Source: Metapseudomonas otitidis
GTDB taxonomy: Bacteria > Pseudomonadota > Gammaproteobacteria > Pseudomonadales > Pseudomonadaceae
Direction of reading: 5' to 3'
NCBI RefSeq assembly: GCF_900111835.1
Contig: NZ_FOJP01000025.1
Span: forward strand, 25,730-89,729
DNA length: 64,000 nt
Shown: positions 36,875-49,390 of the stretch, one piece after another
Layout: each line of letters opens with the position of its first letter
How positions within the stretch are numbered: the stretch's first letter is position 1
The notes under the pieces: generated by a model
What the model was told of the DNA's origin: nothing
The model's input: only the letters and a program-made list of their open reading frames with translations
Database searches by the model: none
Program-made: the position numbers and the translations under genes

Positions 36875-37588
36875 TCAGCGTGCCTGCCGCTGTTGCAACA
36901 GGAGATTACCGAAGCCGCTGCCGGCCAGCTGTTTCTGTGCGGTGGCGAGCTGCTCGCGGCTGGCGAAGGGGCCGACCAGCACGCGGTACCAGGTTTCCTC
37001 GCGCACGGTGCCGGACTCCACCTGGACGTTCTGGCCCAGCAGGATGATCTGGGCGCGGACGCGGTCGGCGTCTTCCTTCTTGCGGAAGGAGCCGGCCTGG
37101 AGGAAGAACTGGGTGGTGGTCGGCGCCTTGGCTACGGTGGGCGGAGGCGGCGGTACCTGGCCGGCGAGGGCGGCTTCGGCCCGTGCCTTGTCGATCTTCG
37201 CGGCTTCTTCCGGGGTCACCGGCTGCTGGGGCGTCGGCGGGGTGGCCGGCGTCTCCTTGGGCAGGGCGTCCGGCGGCACGATCACCTCGGACTCCGGCAG
37301 CAGCGTGTAGAAGTCGTACTTCGGCTTGGCCGGCTCGGTCTCCGCCGGGGGCTGCGCGGGTTGGGCCTGGCCCCCCTGGGGCTTGGGCTTGCCGCCGGCG
37401 GCCTGCTGCTGTTGCTCGGGCTTGGCGCGGCGGATGTCGTCGCGGCCGGGTTCGAGCTTCATCAGCATGACCACGAAGCCGCCGATGACCAGGCCGATGG
37501 CCAGCCAGACCCAGCCGGGCACCGGCTTCTTCGCCGGTGCCTGGTAGCGGCTGGCTCCGCGTTTGGGGGCTGCTTTCTTCTTCGCCAT
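36875..37588 (-). CDS. SPOR-domain membrane protein
   Basis: A 237-residue inner-membrane protein. A basic cytoplasmic N-terminus ([18 protein letters not shown]) precedes one helix ([19 protein letters not shown], about residues 24-42), then a Pro/Gln/Ala-rich periplasmic linker (about 50-155) and a C-terminal SPOR domain ([20 protein letters not shown] onwards, about 157-232) that binds denuded peptidoglycan at the septum. It resembles FtsN-like proteins in layout, but FtsN identity is not certain. It is seven bases downstream of argS on the same strand. Confidence 0.9.
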   Translation of the reverse strand: MAKKKAAPKRGASRYQAPAKKPVPGWVWLAIGLVIGGFVVMLMKLEPGRDDIRRAKPEQQQQAAGGKPKPQGGQAQPAQPPAETEPAKPKYDFYTLLPESEVIVPPDALPKETPATPPTPQQPVTPEEAAKIDKARAEAALAGQVPPPPPTVAKAPTTTQFFLQAGSFRKKEDADRVRAQIILLGQNVQVESGTVREETWYRVLVGPFASREQLATAQKQLAGSGFGNLLLQQRQAR

Positions 37589-37595
37589 GGGTCCG

Positions 37596-39335
<1,740 letters not shown>

Positions 39336-39458
39336 GTTCTGCTCTCGGCCGGAAGTCGGCGGCGCCGTGGCGCTGGTTGAAAACCGCGCATTATCGGCGT
39401 GCAGTGCCCGCCGCTTCAAGCGCCAGGCGCCGAGGGGCGCCTGTGACGGTGGGTCGCG

Positions 39459-41678
39459 TCAGAACAGGTCGATCGGGTCGACATCCAGGGACCAGCGCAC
39501 GGCCCTGCCGCCGGGGAGCTGTTCCAGGGCCTGGGACCAGGGCGTGAGCAGGCGGTGCAGGGTGGCGCGGCTGTTGGCCTGGAGCAGCAGCTGGGCGCGG
39601 TGCTTGCCGGCACGGCGCTCCATGGGGGCGGGGACGGGGCCGAGCAGCTCGACACCGCTGAGGTGCAGCTCGGTCAGCTGCTGTTCGGCTTCGGCACAGG
39701 CGCTGTCGAGGAAGGCTTCGGCCTGTCCGGGCTTGTGCGCTTCGGCCCGTAGCAGGGCCAGGTGGGCGAAGGGCGGTAGGCCGGCGGCGCGGCGCTCGGA
39801 AAGGGCCTGCTCGGCGAAGGCGAAGTAGCCCTCTTCGGTGAGTTGCACCAGCAGCGGGTGGTCGGCCAGGTGGGTCTGGATGATCACCCGGCCCGGTTCC
39901 TCCGCGCGGCCGGCGCGACCGGCCACCTGGACGATGAGCTGGGCCATGCGCTCGCTGGCGCGGAAGTCGGCGGAGAACAGGCCGCCATCGGCGTCGAGGA
40001 TCGCCACCAGGGTGACCCGGGGGAAGTGGTGACCCTTGGCGAGCATCTGGGTGCCCACGAGGATGCAGGGCTCGCCCTTGTTGATGGTGCCGAACAGCTG
40101 GGCCATCGCATCCTTGCGCGAGGTGCTGTCGCGGTCGATGCGCAGCACGGGGAACTGCGGGAAGAGGATGCCGAGGCGTTCTTCGGCGCGCTCGGTGCCG
40201 GCGCCGATGGGGCGCAGGTCGACCTTGCCGCAGTCGGGGCAGTTGTCCGGGCGGCGCTGGACGTGGCCGCAGTGGTGGCAGCGCAGCTCGTTGTGGCGCT
40301 GGTGCAGGGTCATACGGGCGTCGCAGCGGGTGCACTGGCTGATCCAGCCGCAGTCGTGGCACAGCAGGGTGGGCGAGAAGCCTCGGCGGTTGAGGAAGAC
40401 CAGCACCTGCTGGCCGGCCTCCAGGGTCTGCTGGATGGCCTGTTGCAATGGGCCGGAGATGCCGCTGTCGAGCGGGCGGCTCTTCACGTCCAGGCGCAGG
40501 AAACGCGGCTGCCGGGCGCCGCCTGCGCGCTGGGTCAGCCGCAGCAGGCCGTAGCGGCCGGCGTAGGCGTTCTGCAGGCTTTCCAGCGAGGGGGTGGCGG
40601 AGCCCAGCAGGATCGGCACGTTCTCCTGGCGGGCGCGGACGATGGCCAGGTCGCGGGCGTGGTAGCGCAGGCCTTCCTGCTGTTTATAGGAAGCGTCGTG
40701 CTCTTCGTCGACGATGATCAGCCCCGGGTTCTTCATGGGGGTGAACAGGGCCGAGCGGGTGCCGATGATGATGTCGGCCTCGCCGTCGCGGGCGGCGAGC
40801 CAGGCGTCCAGGCGTTCGCGGTCGTTGACGGCGGAGTGCAGCAGGGCGACGCGGGCGTTGAAGCGCCGGGAGAAGCGTTCGAGGGTCTGCGGGCCGAGGT
40901 TGATCTCGGGGATCAGCACCAGGGCCTGCTTGCCGGCCTGCAGGGTCTCGCGGATCAGTTGCAGGTAGACCTCGGTCTTGCCGCTGCCGGTGACGCCGGC
41001 GAGCAGGAAGGCGTTGAACTGGCCGAAGGAGGACTGTACCGCGTCGAAGGCGGCCCGCTGCTCGCCGTTGAGCGGCAGTTCGGCCTGGGCCAGCCAGTGT
41101 TCGTGGCGCGGCGCGGGGGCGTGGCGGCGGGTCTCCACGCGCGCCAGTCCCTTTTCCAGCAGCAGGTCGAGGCTGTCCTTGTTCAGCTGCAACTGTGCGA
41201 GCAACTGGTGGGCGACGCCATGGGGATGCTGGGCGAGGATGGCCAGGGCCTGGCGCTGGCGTGGCGCGCGGGCCAGGCGCGGGTCGTCGGCGCGGGCGCC
41301 TTCGCAGGCGTGCCAGAAGCGCTCCTGGCGGGCTTCGGCCGGTTCGCCCTGGCGCAGCAGCACGGGGAGTGCCCAGCTGAGGGTATCGCCTAGGCTGTGC
41401 TGGTAGTACTGGGCCGTCCACAGGCAGAGCTGGAACAGCGGCGCCGGCAATGGCGGCTGGCGGTCCAGCAGGGCGAGCGCGGGGCGGAGCTTGTCCTCCG
41501 GGACTTCGCTGCGGTCGGTGACTTCCACCAGTACGCCGATGACTTCGCGACGGCCGAACGGCACCCGCACGCGTATACCGGGCTGCAAGGCGGCCGGGGC
41601 CACGCCGGCAGGGGCGCGGTAGTCGAACAGGCGGCGCAGGGGCGAGGGCAGGGCGAGTCGCAGGATGGGGCTGGGCAC
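39459..41678 (-). CDS. priA: Primosomal replication protein PriA
   Basis: PriA is the 3'-to-5' helicase that reloads the replisome at stalled forks. The 739-residue protein has an N-terminal DNA-binding domain, Walker A GVTGSGKT, DEEH box (IIVDEEHD), zinc cysteines in LCHDCGWISQCTRCDARM and RCHHCGHVQRRPDNCPDCG, and helicase motifs through VAGRAGRAEEPG. The start is GTG 41678, behind GGAG, giving the usual Pseudomonas length; the frame upstream is unrelated. A hairpin CAGGCGCC/GGCGCCTG at 39424-39443 follows its stop, without a clear T-run. Confidence 0.97.
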   Translation of the reverse strand: MPSPILRLALPSPLRRLFDYRAPAGVAPAALQPGIRVRVPFGRREVIGVLVEVTDRSEVPEDKLRPALALLDRQPPLPAPLFQLCLWTAQYYQHSLGDTLSWALPVLLRQGEPAEARQERFWHACEGARADDPRLARAPRQRQALAILAQHPHGVAHQLLAQLQLNKDSLDLLLEKGLARVETRRHAPAPRHEHWLAQAELPLNGEQRAAFDAVQSSFGQFNAFLLAGVTGSGKTEVYLQLIRETLQAGKQALVLIPEINLGPQTLERFSRRFNARVALLHSAVNDRERLDAWLAARDGEADIIIGTRSALFTPMKNPGLIIVDEEHDASYKQQEGLRYHARDLAIVRARQENVPILLGSATPSLESLQNAYAGRYGLLRLTQRAGGARQPRFLRLDVKSRPLDSGISGPLQQAIQQTLEAGQQVLVFLNRRGFSPTLLCHDCGWISQCTRCDARMTLHQRHNELRCHHCGHVQRRPDNCPDCGKVDLRPIGAGTERAEERLGILFPQFPVLRIDRDSTSRKDAMAQLFGTINKGEPCILVGTQMLAKGHHFPRVTLVAILDADGGLFSADFRASERMAQLIVQVAGRAGRAEEPGRVIIQTHLADHPLLVQLTEEGYFAFAEQALSERRAAGLPPFAHLALLRAEAHKPGQAEAFLDSACAEAEQQLTELHLSGVELLGPVPAPMERRAGKHRAQLLLQANSRATLHRLLTPWSQALEQLPGGRAVRWSLDVDPIDLF

Positions 41679-41774
41679 GGGGAACTCCGGTGGGGGCCCG
41701 GGGATGCTAGGGGGATGCCGTTCCTGTCGCAAGCAGCGGGGTGGGTGCCGTGCGTCGCTCGGCGCAGGCTGCGC

Positions 41775-41802
41775 TTGCGCGTCGGGGAAGGTCTGGTATC
41801 AT
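41775..41802 (+). promoter_or_regulatory. Sigma-70 promoter of rpmE
   Basis: TTGCGC at 41775-41780 and TATCAT at 41797-41802 with 16 bases between, and a TG two bases before the -10 box (extended -10). It gives a leader of about 65 bases before rpmE. The match to consensus is four of six and five of six bases. Confidence 0.5.
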
Positions 41803-41872
41803 CTCGCGCCTGTTTCCGTGCGGTACTCGACATAGGGTCGGGTGGCGGCACGCCAGACCTGAGGATCAAGCC

Positions 41873-42085
41873 ATGAAACCGGAAATCCATCCCGAATACG
41901 TAGCGATCGAAGCTACCTGCAGCTGCGGTAACGTCATCAAGACCCGCTCCACCCTGGGCAAGAACATCAGCCTCGACGTGTGCTCCGAGTGCCACCCGTT
42001 CTACACCGGTAAGCAGAAGGTCCTGGACACCGGCGGCCGTATCGATCGCTTCAAGCAGCGCTTCGGCGTGTTCGGCGCCAAATAA
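41873..42085 (+). CDS. rpmE: 50S ribosomal protein L31 (zinc-binding form)
   Basis: L31 bridges the two ribosomal subunits. The 70-residue protein is the zinc-binding C+ type: Cys16, Cys18, Cys37 and Cys40 (ATCSCGNV and [12 protein letters not shown]). The C-terminus [12 protein letters not shown] is typical. The start ATG 41873 follows GAGGAT. It diverges from priA and ends in a strong terminator. Confidence 0.98.
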   Translation: MKPEIHPEYVAIEATCSCGNVIKTRSTLGKNISLDVCSECHPFYTGKQKVLDTGGRIDRFKQRFGVFGAK

Positions 42086-42129
42086 GGCCCGTTCGCCGGG
42101 AAGCTCGCAACGAGCTCCCAGCTGCACGA

Positions 42130-42155
42130 AAAGGCGCCCCGAGGGGCGCCTTTTT
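42130..42155 (+). terminator. Intrinsic terminator of rpmE
   Basis: AAAGGCGCC-CCGAGG-GGCGCCTTT followed by more T residues (TTTTT in all), 45 bases after the stop codon. Confidence 0.9.
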
Positions 42156-42241
42156 CATGCTCGTCTTCCGGGCATTGACGCTGTACCGCCGGTCGACGTA
42201 GAACCGCGGCTCCTGGCACGGTGGACCTCAACGAGGTGGCG

Positions 42242-43675
42242 ATGCCCTTTCTTCCCTGGCTGCTGCTGGTCGTGTGCATGGCACTGGCGAGCGGGTGCGC
42301 TGTGAACCCGGCCACGGGGCGGGACGACTTCGTGCTGATGGACGAGGCGGCCGAGCAGGAGCTTGGCATCCGCTACAACCAGGACGTGCAGCAACGCTAC
42401 CCCCGCTACCCGGATGCGCAGCTCCAGGCCTATGTCCAGCGGGTCGGGGAGCGGGTGGCCCGGTACAGCCATCGTCCTGACCTGGTCTTCATCTTTACGG
42501 TGGTCGATTCGCCGGATCTCAACGCCTTTGCCCTGCCGGGCGGCTACATCTATGTGCACCGGGGGCTTTTGGCCTACCTGGGGTCGGAGGCGGAGCTGGC
42601 GGCGGTGCTGGCCCATGAGATCGGCCACGTCACGGCTCGCCATGGTGCGCGACAGCGGAGTCAGTCCCAGGCCTGGGGTGCAATCGGCCAGGTGGCGGCG
42701 CTGGGCACCGGGGTGGGGGCCGTGGCGGATGCGACGCAACTCCTGGGCGGGGCGCTGGTGCGTGGCTACGGCCGGGAGATGGAGTTGCAGGCCGACGAGT
42801 TGGCGCTGCAGTACCTCGCGCGCAGTGGCTATGACCCGCAGGCGCTGGTGAGGGTCATCGAGGTGCTCCAGGCCCAGGATGCCTTCCTCCGCTCGGAGCG
42901 TGCTGATCCCGGTCGACAGGCTGGCGGCTATCACGGGCTGTTCGATTCGCATCCGGCCCACGAGGCGCGCCTGCGCCAATTGATGAGTCGAGAAACGGGC
43001 TCGGGGGTCTGGAATCGCGATGCCTACTTCCAGGCGCTGGATGGGTTGGTCATCGGTGGGCCGGTGGGGCAGGGCGTGCTGCGTGGTCGGCATCTCTCGC
43101 ACGAGTCCCTGGGGGTGGCGCTCGACTATCCGCCGGGGTGGCGAGTGGTCAGCGAGCCGGACTCCGTGACGGCCTACTCGCCAAATGGGGCTGTCTACCT
43201 CGGGTTGCGCTCGGAACCTGTCGATCCAGGGCTATCGCCGATGGCATTCCTCGGTGCTCGCGTGGGGGATCGGCATCTACTGGACGCGCGCACCCTGGAC
43301 GGCGCCGCCTTGCCCGGGGCGACGGCCTGGCTCGCCGGCCCGCCGGCCCGACGCGTGGCGGTGGCTTTCGGAGACGCGCGCGCGTATCTCTTCGTCGCCG
43401 GGGCCGAGAAGGACGCGGCCCTGCGGGATGCCGATGCACAGGTGTTGGCCACCGTTCTTAGTCTCCGTGGAATGACGGAGCAGGATGCGTCCCTCGCCGA
43501 ACCGGTACGGATTCGTACGGTTAAGGTGGGGAAGGGGCAGCATCTGACAGATTTCATTTCCGTCGGAAACGCTGCGGTTTCCACCCACGACCTGGAAAAT
43601 AGGATACGATTGCTCAACAATCTGTATCCAATCGGTGATGTGCAACCTGGGGATTGGCTGAAAGTCGTACGTTAG
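42242..43675 (+). CDS. M48-family metalloprotease, lipoprotein
   Basis: A 477-residue putative periplasmic zinc protease. The signal MPFLPWLLLVVCMALASGCA ends in a lipobox with Cys19. The catalytic motif is HEIGH (His125, Glu126, His129) in AAVLAHEIGHVTARHGA, and the third ligand is likely Glu181 in EMELQADELA. VVDSPDLNAFALPGGYIYVHRGLL is the usual M48 signature. The C-terminal half (about residues 250-477) is not BepA-like TPR; its last 60 residues (RTVKVGKGQHLTDFIS to PGDWLKVVR) are an uncertain domain. The start ATG 42242 follows a GAGGTGG site; a GTG seven codons upstream is less likely. Confidence 0.88.
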   Translation: MPFLPWLLLVVCMALASGCAVNPATGRDDFVLMDEAAEQELGIRYNQDVQQRYPRYPDAQLQAYVQRVGERVARYSHRPDLVFIFTVVDSPDLNAFALPGGYIYVHRGLLAYLGSEAELAAVLAHEIGHVTARHGARQRSQSQAWGAIGQVAALGTGVGAVADATQLLGGALVRGYGREMELQADELALQYLARSGYDPQALVRVIEVLQAQDAFLRSERADPGRQAGGYHGLFDSHPAHEARLRQLMSRETGSGVWNRDAYFQALDGLVIGGPVGQGVLRGRHLSHESLGVALDYPPGWRVVSEPDSVTAYSPNGAVYLGLRSEPVDPGLSPMAFLGARVGDRHLLDARTLDGAALPGATAWLAGPPARRVAVAFGDARAYLFVAGAEKDAALRDADAQVLATVLSLRGMTEQDASLAEPVRIRTVKVGKGQHLTDFISVGNAAVSTHDLENRIRLLNNLYPIGDVQPGDWLKVVR

Positions 43676-43774
43676 AGGGGTTGACGAGCCGTGACTGCCT
43701 AGTCTTGTAGGCCCCTTGCTTCTTGCGTATGCTCGCCCGTCCGTCTGTCATAACAGTAAAAGCGGAATGCCAAC

Positions 43775-45043
43775 ATGTCTGATCTGAAAACTGCCGCTCT
43801 CGAATACCATGCCCAACCCCGCCCCGGGAAACTGAGCGTCGAGCTGACCAAGCCGACCGCCACCGCCCGTGACCTCTCGCTGGCCTACAGCCCGGGCGTC
43901 GCCGAGCCGGTGCGCGAGATCGCCCGTGATCCCGAGCTGGCCTACAAGTACACCGGCAAGGGCAACCTGGTGGCAGTGATTTCCGACGGCACCGCCATCC
44001 TCGGCCTCGGCAACCTCGGCCCGCTGGCTTCCAAGCCGGTCATGGAAGGCAAGGGTGTTCTGTTCAAGCGCTTCGCCGGTGTCGACGTGTTCGACATCGA
44101 AGTGGATGCCGAGAGCCCCCAGGCCTTCATCGATACCGTCAAGCGCATCTCCATCACCTTCGGCGGCATCAACCTCGAAGACATCAAGGCGCCCGAGTGC
44201 TTCGAGATCGAGCGCACCCTGATCGAACAATGCGACATCCCGGTCTTCCACGATGACCAGCACGGTACCGCCATCGTCACGGCCGCCGGTATGCTCAATG
44301 CCCTGGAAATCGCCGGCAAGACCCTGCCGGAAGCCCAGATCGTCTGCCTGGGTGCCGGTGCTGCCGCCATCTCCTGCATGAAGCTGCTGGTGAGCATGGG
44401 CGCCAAGGTCGAGAACATCTACATGGTCGACCGCAAGGGCGTGATCCACGCCGGCCGCGATGACCTGAACCAGTACAAGGCGGTCTTCGCCCACGAGACC
44501 TCCAAGCGCACCCTGTCCGATGCCCTGGAAGGGGCGGACGTGTTCGTCGGTCTGTCCGGCGCCAACCTGCTGAGCGCGGAAGACCTCAAGCGCATGGCGG
44601 CCAACCCGATCGTCTTCGCCTGCTCCAACCCGGATCCGGAAATCCAGCCGGAACTGGCCCATGCGACTCGCAGCGACGTGATCATGGCCACCGGCCGTTC
44701 GGACTACCCGAACCAGGTGAACAACGTGCTGGGCTTCCCCTTCATCTTCCGCGGTGCGCTGGACGTTCGTGCCACCCGCATCAACGAAGAAATGAAGATC
44801 GCAGCAGCTCTGGCGCTGCGTGACCTGGCCAAGCAGCCGGTGCCCAAGGATGTCTGCGATGCCTACGGCGTGGCTTCCCTGGAGTTCGGCCGCGAGTACA
44901 TCATTCCGAAGCCGATGGACAAGCGCCTGATCACCGTGGTTTCCGACGCGGTTGCCAAGGCGGCCATCGAGTCTGGCGTAGCAACCCTGCCGTATCCGAA
45001 GCACTACCCGCTGAAGTCTGTGGACGATGTGTTTCAGGGCTGA
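43775..45043 (+). CDS. maeB: NADP-dependent malic enzyme (short form)
   Basis: This enzyme decarboxylates malate to pyruvate, making NADPH. The 422-residue protein has the malic enzyme N-terminal domain (RDLSLAYSPGVAEPVREIA, YTGKGNLVAVISDGTAILG) and the nucleotide domain (IVCLGAGAAAISCMKLLVSMGA), with metal-binding FHDDQHGTAIV. It lacks the phosphotransacetylase-like extension of E. coli MaeB, as usual in Pseudomonas. It has its own terminator. Confidence 0.93.
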   Translation: MSDLKTAALEYHAQPRPGKLSVELTKPTATARDLSLAYSPGVAEPVREIARDPELAYKYTGKGNLVAVISDGTAILGLGNLGPLASKPVMEGKGVLFKRFAGVDVFDIEVDAESPQAFIDTVKRISITFGGINLEDIKAPECFEIERTLIEQCDIPVFHDDQHGTAIVTAAGMLNALEIAGKTLPEAQIVCLGAGAAAISCMKLLVSMGAKVENIYMVDRKGVIHAGRDDLNQYKAVFAHETSKRTLSDALEGADVFVGLSGANLLSAEDLKRMAANPIVFACSNPDPEIQPELAHATRSDVIMATGRSDYPNQVNNVLGFPFIFRGALDVRATRINEEMKIAAALALRDLAKQPVPKDVCDAYGVASLEFGREYIIPKPMDKRLITVVSDAVAKAAIESGVATLPYPKHYPLKSVDDVFQG

Positions 45044-45060
45044 TCGCCGCTGATGTGAAG

Positions 45061-45083
45061 AACCCGCCTGCTGGCGGGTTTTT
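45061..45083 (+). terminator. Intrinsic terminator of maeB
   Basis: AACCCGCC-TGCT-GGCGGGTT followed by TTTC, 17 bases after the maeB stop. Confidence 0.9.
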
Positions 45084-45113
45084 CATGTCTGGTGGATGTG
45101 TTCGGCTGGAAAG

Positions 45114-45140
45114 GAAGAGCCCGCTGATCGCGGGCTCTTC
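45114..45140 (-). terminator. Intrinsic terminator of ponA
   Basis: An 11-base perfect stem (GAAGAGCCCGC with GCGGGCTCTTC) and five-base loop, eight bases after the ponA stop on the minus strand, followed there by CTTTCC. Confidence 0.75.
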
Positions 45141-45148
45141 TCGTTTGC

Positions 45149-47572
45149 TCAGAACAGATCGATGGGCGCAGCTTCGTCCGCTGGCAGGGGGCTGCCTGGG
45201 ATGCTGGAGCCCGGGTCGAGTTCGCTCATGGGCGGGGGCGAGTCTTCGCTCTTGAACAGTTCGAAGAATGCATTGGGCGTTCCCGGTGTTGCTGCGCGCC
45301 CGCTCAGGGGGTCGATGCGCAGCGTGAGAATCCCTTCGGGTTCTGGCTGGACGTGCTCCGGTTTGTCCTTCAGGGCTGCACTCATGTAGCTCATCCAGAT
45401 CGGCAGGGCGACCGTGCCGCCGTACTCGTGCCGGCCCAGGCTCTCGGGCTGGTCGAAGCCGACCCACACCGTGGTGATGTAGTCGGCGTTGTAGCCGGAG
45501 AACCAGCTGTCCTTGGACTCGTTGGTGGTGCCGGTCTTGCCCGCGATGTCGCCACGCCCCATGGCCAGGGCGCGTCGACCGGTGCCGCGCTTTATTACGT
45601 CCTGCAGCATGCTGGTCAGGATGTAGGTGGTGCGGGCATCGACGATGCGTTCGGCGGTGGCCGGCTCCGCGGTTGCATCATGGTTGAGCTGGGTGTCGGG
45701 CGCTGCGTTGACCTGGGCCATGCTGGCGCTGGGTTTGTCGTCCTGCGGCACGCGGGGCGGGTTGGCGGTGAAGATGACCTTGCCTTCCCGGTTTTCGATT
45801 CGTTCGATCAGGTAGGGCTGGATCTTGTAGCCGCCGTTGGCGAAGGTGCTCCAGCCGGTCGCGATCTCCATCGGGGTGAGGGTGGCAGTGCCCAGGGCGA
45901 GGGAGAGGTTGCGCGGCAGTTCATCCTTGTTGAAGCCGAAACGGCTGATGTAATTGATCGCGTAGTCGATCCCCACGGCTTGCAGAAGGCGGATGGAAAC
46001 CAGGTTGCGCGACTTGTACAGCGCTTCCCGCATGCGGATGGGGCCGAGGAAGGTGTTGTTGTCGTTCTTGGGGCGCCACACCTTGTCCAGGTACTCGTCG
46101 ACGAAGACGATGGGGGCGTCGTTGACCAGGCTGGCGGCAGTGAAGCCGTTATCCAGTGCTGCACTATAAAGGAAGGGTTTGAAGCTTGAGCCGGGTTGGC
46201 GCTTGGCCTGGGTGGCGCGGTTGTAGTTGCTCTGCTCGAACGAGAAGCCGCCGACCAGGGAGAGGATGGCGCCGCTGTAGGGGTCGAGTGAAACCAGGGC
46301 GCTCTGGGCTGAAGGCTGCTGGCTGAACAGCAGGGCGCCGTCAGGTTGGCGCAGTACGCGGATCAGGTCGCCGACCTGCACCACGTCTGCCGGCTGGCGC
46401 GGGCGGGCGCCGAGGCTGTTGGTGTTCAAGTAGGGGCGGGCCCACTTCATGCTGTCCCAGCTGACTGCCTCTTCATTGCCGCTGCGAGTCAGCACGAGGA
46501 TGCCGCTCTGCTCGATCTGGGTGACGATAGCGGGCTCGAGGCCGCCAATCGTGCGCTGCTTGGCAAGCTCCTGGCCCCATCCTTCGCGGGTCATGCCGGG
46601 AAGTCGGGTTTCCGGGCCGCGGTAGCCGTGGCGCTGGTCGTACTCCATCAAGCCGCTGCGCAGGGCGATGTTGGCGGCTTCCTGCAGGTCGCTCGGTGTC
46701 GTGACAGTGACGCGGAACCCTTCGGTGTAGGCGTCGCTGCCGTAACGTCCGACCATTTCGGCGCGCGCCATCTCCGCAATGTAGGGTGCGTTCACTTCTG
46801 GGGTCGGAACATGGTAGCTCGCGTCGATCGGTTCGCTGATGGCGGCTTCGTAGCGCGCCTGGTCGATCTTGCCCAGCTTGAACATGCGCCCGAGGATCCA
46901 GTCGCGACGCTCCTTGCTGCGGGTCGGGTTGACCAGTGGGTTGAAGCGAGAAGGCGCCTTCGGCAGGCCGGCGATCATGGCCATCTGGGCCAGGCTCAGC
47001 TCCCGGATCGACTTGCCGTAGTAGACCTGTGCAGCGGCTTCGATGCCGTAGGCGCGGTTGCCCAGGTAGATCTTGTTGACGTAGAGCTCAAGGATCTCGT
47101 CTTTGCTGAGCTCTCGCTCGATCTGCAGGGCAAGAAGTATCTCATTGATCTTTCTGGAGAAACTCCGCTCGCTGGTGAGGAAGTAGTTCTTCGCCACCTG
47201 CATGGTGATGGTGCTGCCGCCGCTCTGGATATGCCCGCTTTTCAATAATTGAGTGGCAGCGCGCACCAGGCTCGTGAGGTCGACGCCATAATGGTTGGCA
47301 AAGTTGTCGTCTTCCGCCGCCAGCAGGGACTGGATGAATTCCGGGGGGATGTCCGCGAAACGGATCGGTGCCCGCCTCATCTCGCCGAACTCGGCGATCA
47401 GCTTCCCATCGCTGCTATACACGCGCAGCGGTATCTGCAGCTGGATGCTGCGCAGGGAATCGACAGACGGAAGACTCGGGCTAAGGTAGAGATAAGCGCC
47501 GCTGAAACTGAGCAACAGCCCACAAAAAACAGCAACGCAAGACCACCAGAAAAACTTCAGCAGGCGTATCAA
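45149..47572 (-). CDS. ponA: Penicillin-binding protein 1A
   Basis: PBP1A polymerises and cross-links peptidoglycan. The protein has a membrane helix at its start (LLKFFWWSCVAVFCGLLLSF), a GT51 glycosyltransferase domain (SAEDDN-type motif in LLAAEDDNFANHYGVD; GGSTITMQVAKNYFL), and a transpeptidase with SSFK (KRQPGSSFKPFLYSA), SRN and KTGTT (DIAGKTGTTNESKDSW). The start is uncertain: TTG 47572 gives 807 residues starting IRLLKFFWW, as in P. aeruginosa; TTG 47593 would add seven residues. A TATAAT box on the minus strand at 47647-47642 could be its -10. It diverges from pilM, the usual order. Confidence 0.95.
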   Translation of the reverse strand: MIRLLKFFWWSCVAVFCGLLLSFSGAYLYLSPSLPSVDSLRSIQLQIPLRVYSSDGKLIAEFGEMRRAPIRFADIPPEFIQSLLAAEDDNFANHYGVDLTSLVRAATQLLKSGHIQSGGSTITMQVAKNYFLTSERSFSRKINEILLALQIERELSKDEILELYVNKIYLGNRAYGIEAAAQVYYGKSIRELSLAQMAMIAGLPKAPSRFNPLVNPTRSKERRDWILGRMFKLGKIDQARYEAAISEPIDASYHVPTPEVNAPYIAEMARAEMVGRYGSDAYTEGFRVTVTTPSDLQEAANIALRSGLMEYDQRHGYRGPETRLPGMTREGWGQELAKQRTIGGLEPAIVTQIEQSGILVLTRSGNEEAVSWDSMKWARPYLNTNSLGARPRQPADVVQVGDLIRVLRQPDGALLFSQQPSAQSALVSLDPYSGAILSLVGGFSFEQSNYNRATQAKRQPGSSFKPFLYSAALDNGFTAASLVNDAPIVFVDEYLDKVWRPKNDNNTFLGPIRMREALYKSRNLVSIRLLQAVGIDYAINYISRFGFNKDELPRNLSLALGTATLTPMEIATGWSTFANGGYKIQPYLIERIENREGKVIFTANPPRVPQDDKPSASMAQVNAAPDTQLNHDATAEPATAERIVDARTTYILTSMLQDVIKRGTGRRALAMGRGDIAGKTGTTNESKDSWFSGYNADYITTVWVGFDQPESLGRHEYGGTVALPIWMSYMSAALKDKPEHVQPEPEGILTLRIDPLSGRAATPGTPNAFFELFKSEDSPPPMSELDPGSSIPGSPLPADEAAPIDLF

Positions 47573-47672
47573 GATTCTTGGATTTCCAGGCAAAAGAATG
47601 AGTTAAGCGGAAACAGATCTGAAAAGGGAAAAACTGATCACATTATAAGCGTTTTTTTTCCCGGGGAGCCAT

Positions 47673-47701
47673 TTGCGCTTCTGTCAAGACTGTTATTTAA
47701 T
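47673..47701 (+). promoter_or_regulatory. Sigma-70 promoter candidate of pilMNOPQ
   Basis: TTGCGC at 47673-47678 and TTTAAT at 47696-47701 with 17 bases between, about 50 bases before pilM. The region is AT-rich compared with its surroundings. Confidence 0.45.
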
Positions 47702-47726
47702 GTGGAAAAACATAAATCGTCCGTAA

Positions 47727-48817
<1,091 letters not shown>

Positions 48818-48818
<1 letters not shown>

Positions 48819-49390
48819 TGGCGCGTATTAACCTGCTACCGTGGCGTGAGCAGCTGCGGGAAGAGCGCAAGCAGCGATTCCTGGTGGCCTTGGGCGGTGT
48901 GGTCGTTGTTTCTGCAGGCCTCGTGTTCCTTGGCGACCAATACCTCAATGGCGAGATCGATAACCAGAACGCCAGGAATGAATTCGTACGCAAGGAAATT
49001 TCCGTTCTGGATACGCGTATCAAGGAAATCAGCGAGCTCAAGACACGCCGGCAGCAGTTGCTGGAACGTATGAAGATCATTCAGGACCTGCAGGGCAACC
49101 GCCCGATCATTGGTCGTGTCTTTGATCAGCTTGTTCGCACTCTGCCCGATGGTGTGTATTTCACGACCGTGAAGATGACAGGTTCCAGTATCGCCATTAC
49201 TGGGGCAGCTGAATCCAACAACCGTGTTTCCAACTTGATGCGGAATCTGGATGCCTCCGAGTGGTTGACTGCGCCGAACCTGACAGAAGTCAAGGCGATC
49301 ACCGCTGGCGCTGTTGATCAAGCCAACGTGTTTCAACTGACCGTGCAGCAGACACAGCCTGCTGCGGACAATGCCGGAGCCAAGAAATGA
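48818..49390 (+). CDS. pilN: Type IV pilus assembly protein PilN
   Basis: PilN is a bitopic inner-membrane protein of the alignment complex. The 190-residue protein begins with ARINLLPWREQLREERK, the conserved NLLPWR motif that PilM binds, followed by the membrane helix (FLVALGGVVVVSAGLVFLG, about residues 22-40), a coiled segment and a ferredoxin-like periplasmic domain that pairs with PilO. The start ATG 48818 overlaps the pilM stop. Confidence 0.97.

Noticed and set aside
42221..42241. GTG start seven codons upstream in the M48 protease gene
   Set aside because: It would bury the signal peptide behind charged residues; the ATG at 42242 has a purine-rich site and gives a proper lipoprotein signal.
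47682..47687. TTGACA on the minus strand between ponA and pilM
   Set aside because: It is a perfect -35 sequence, but no -10 box lies 16-18 bases downstream; the TATAAT at 47647-47642 is 34 bases away.
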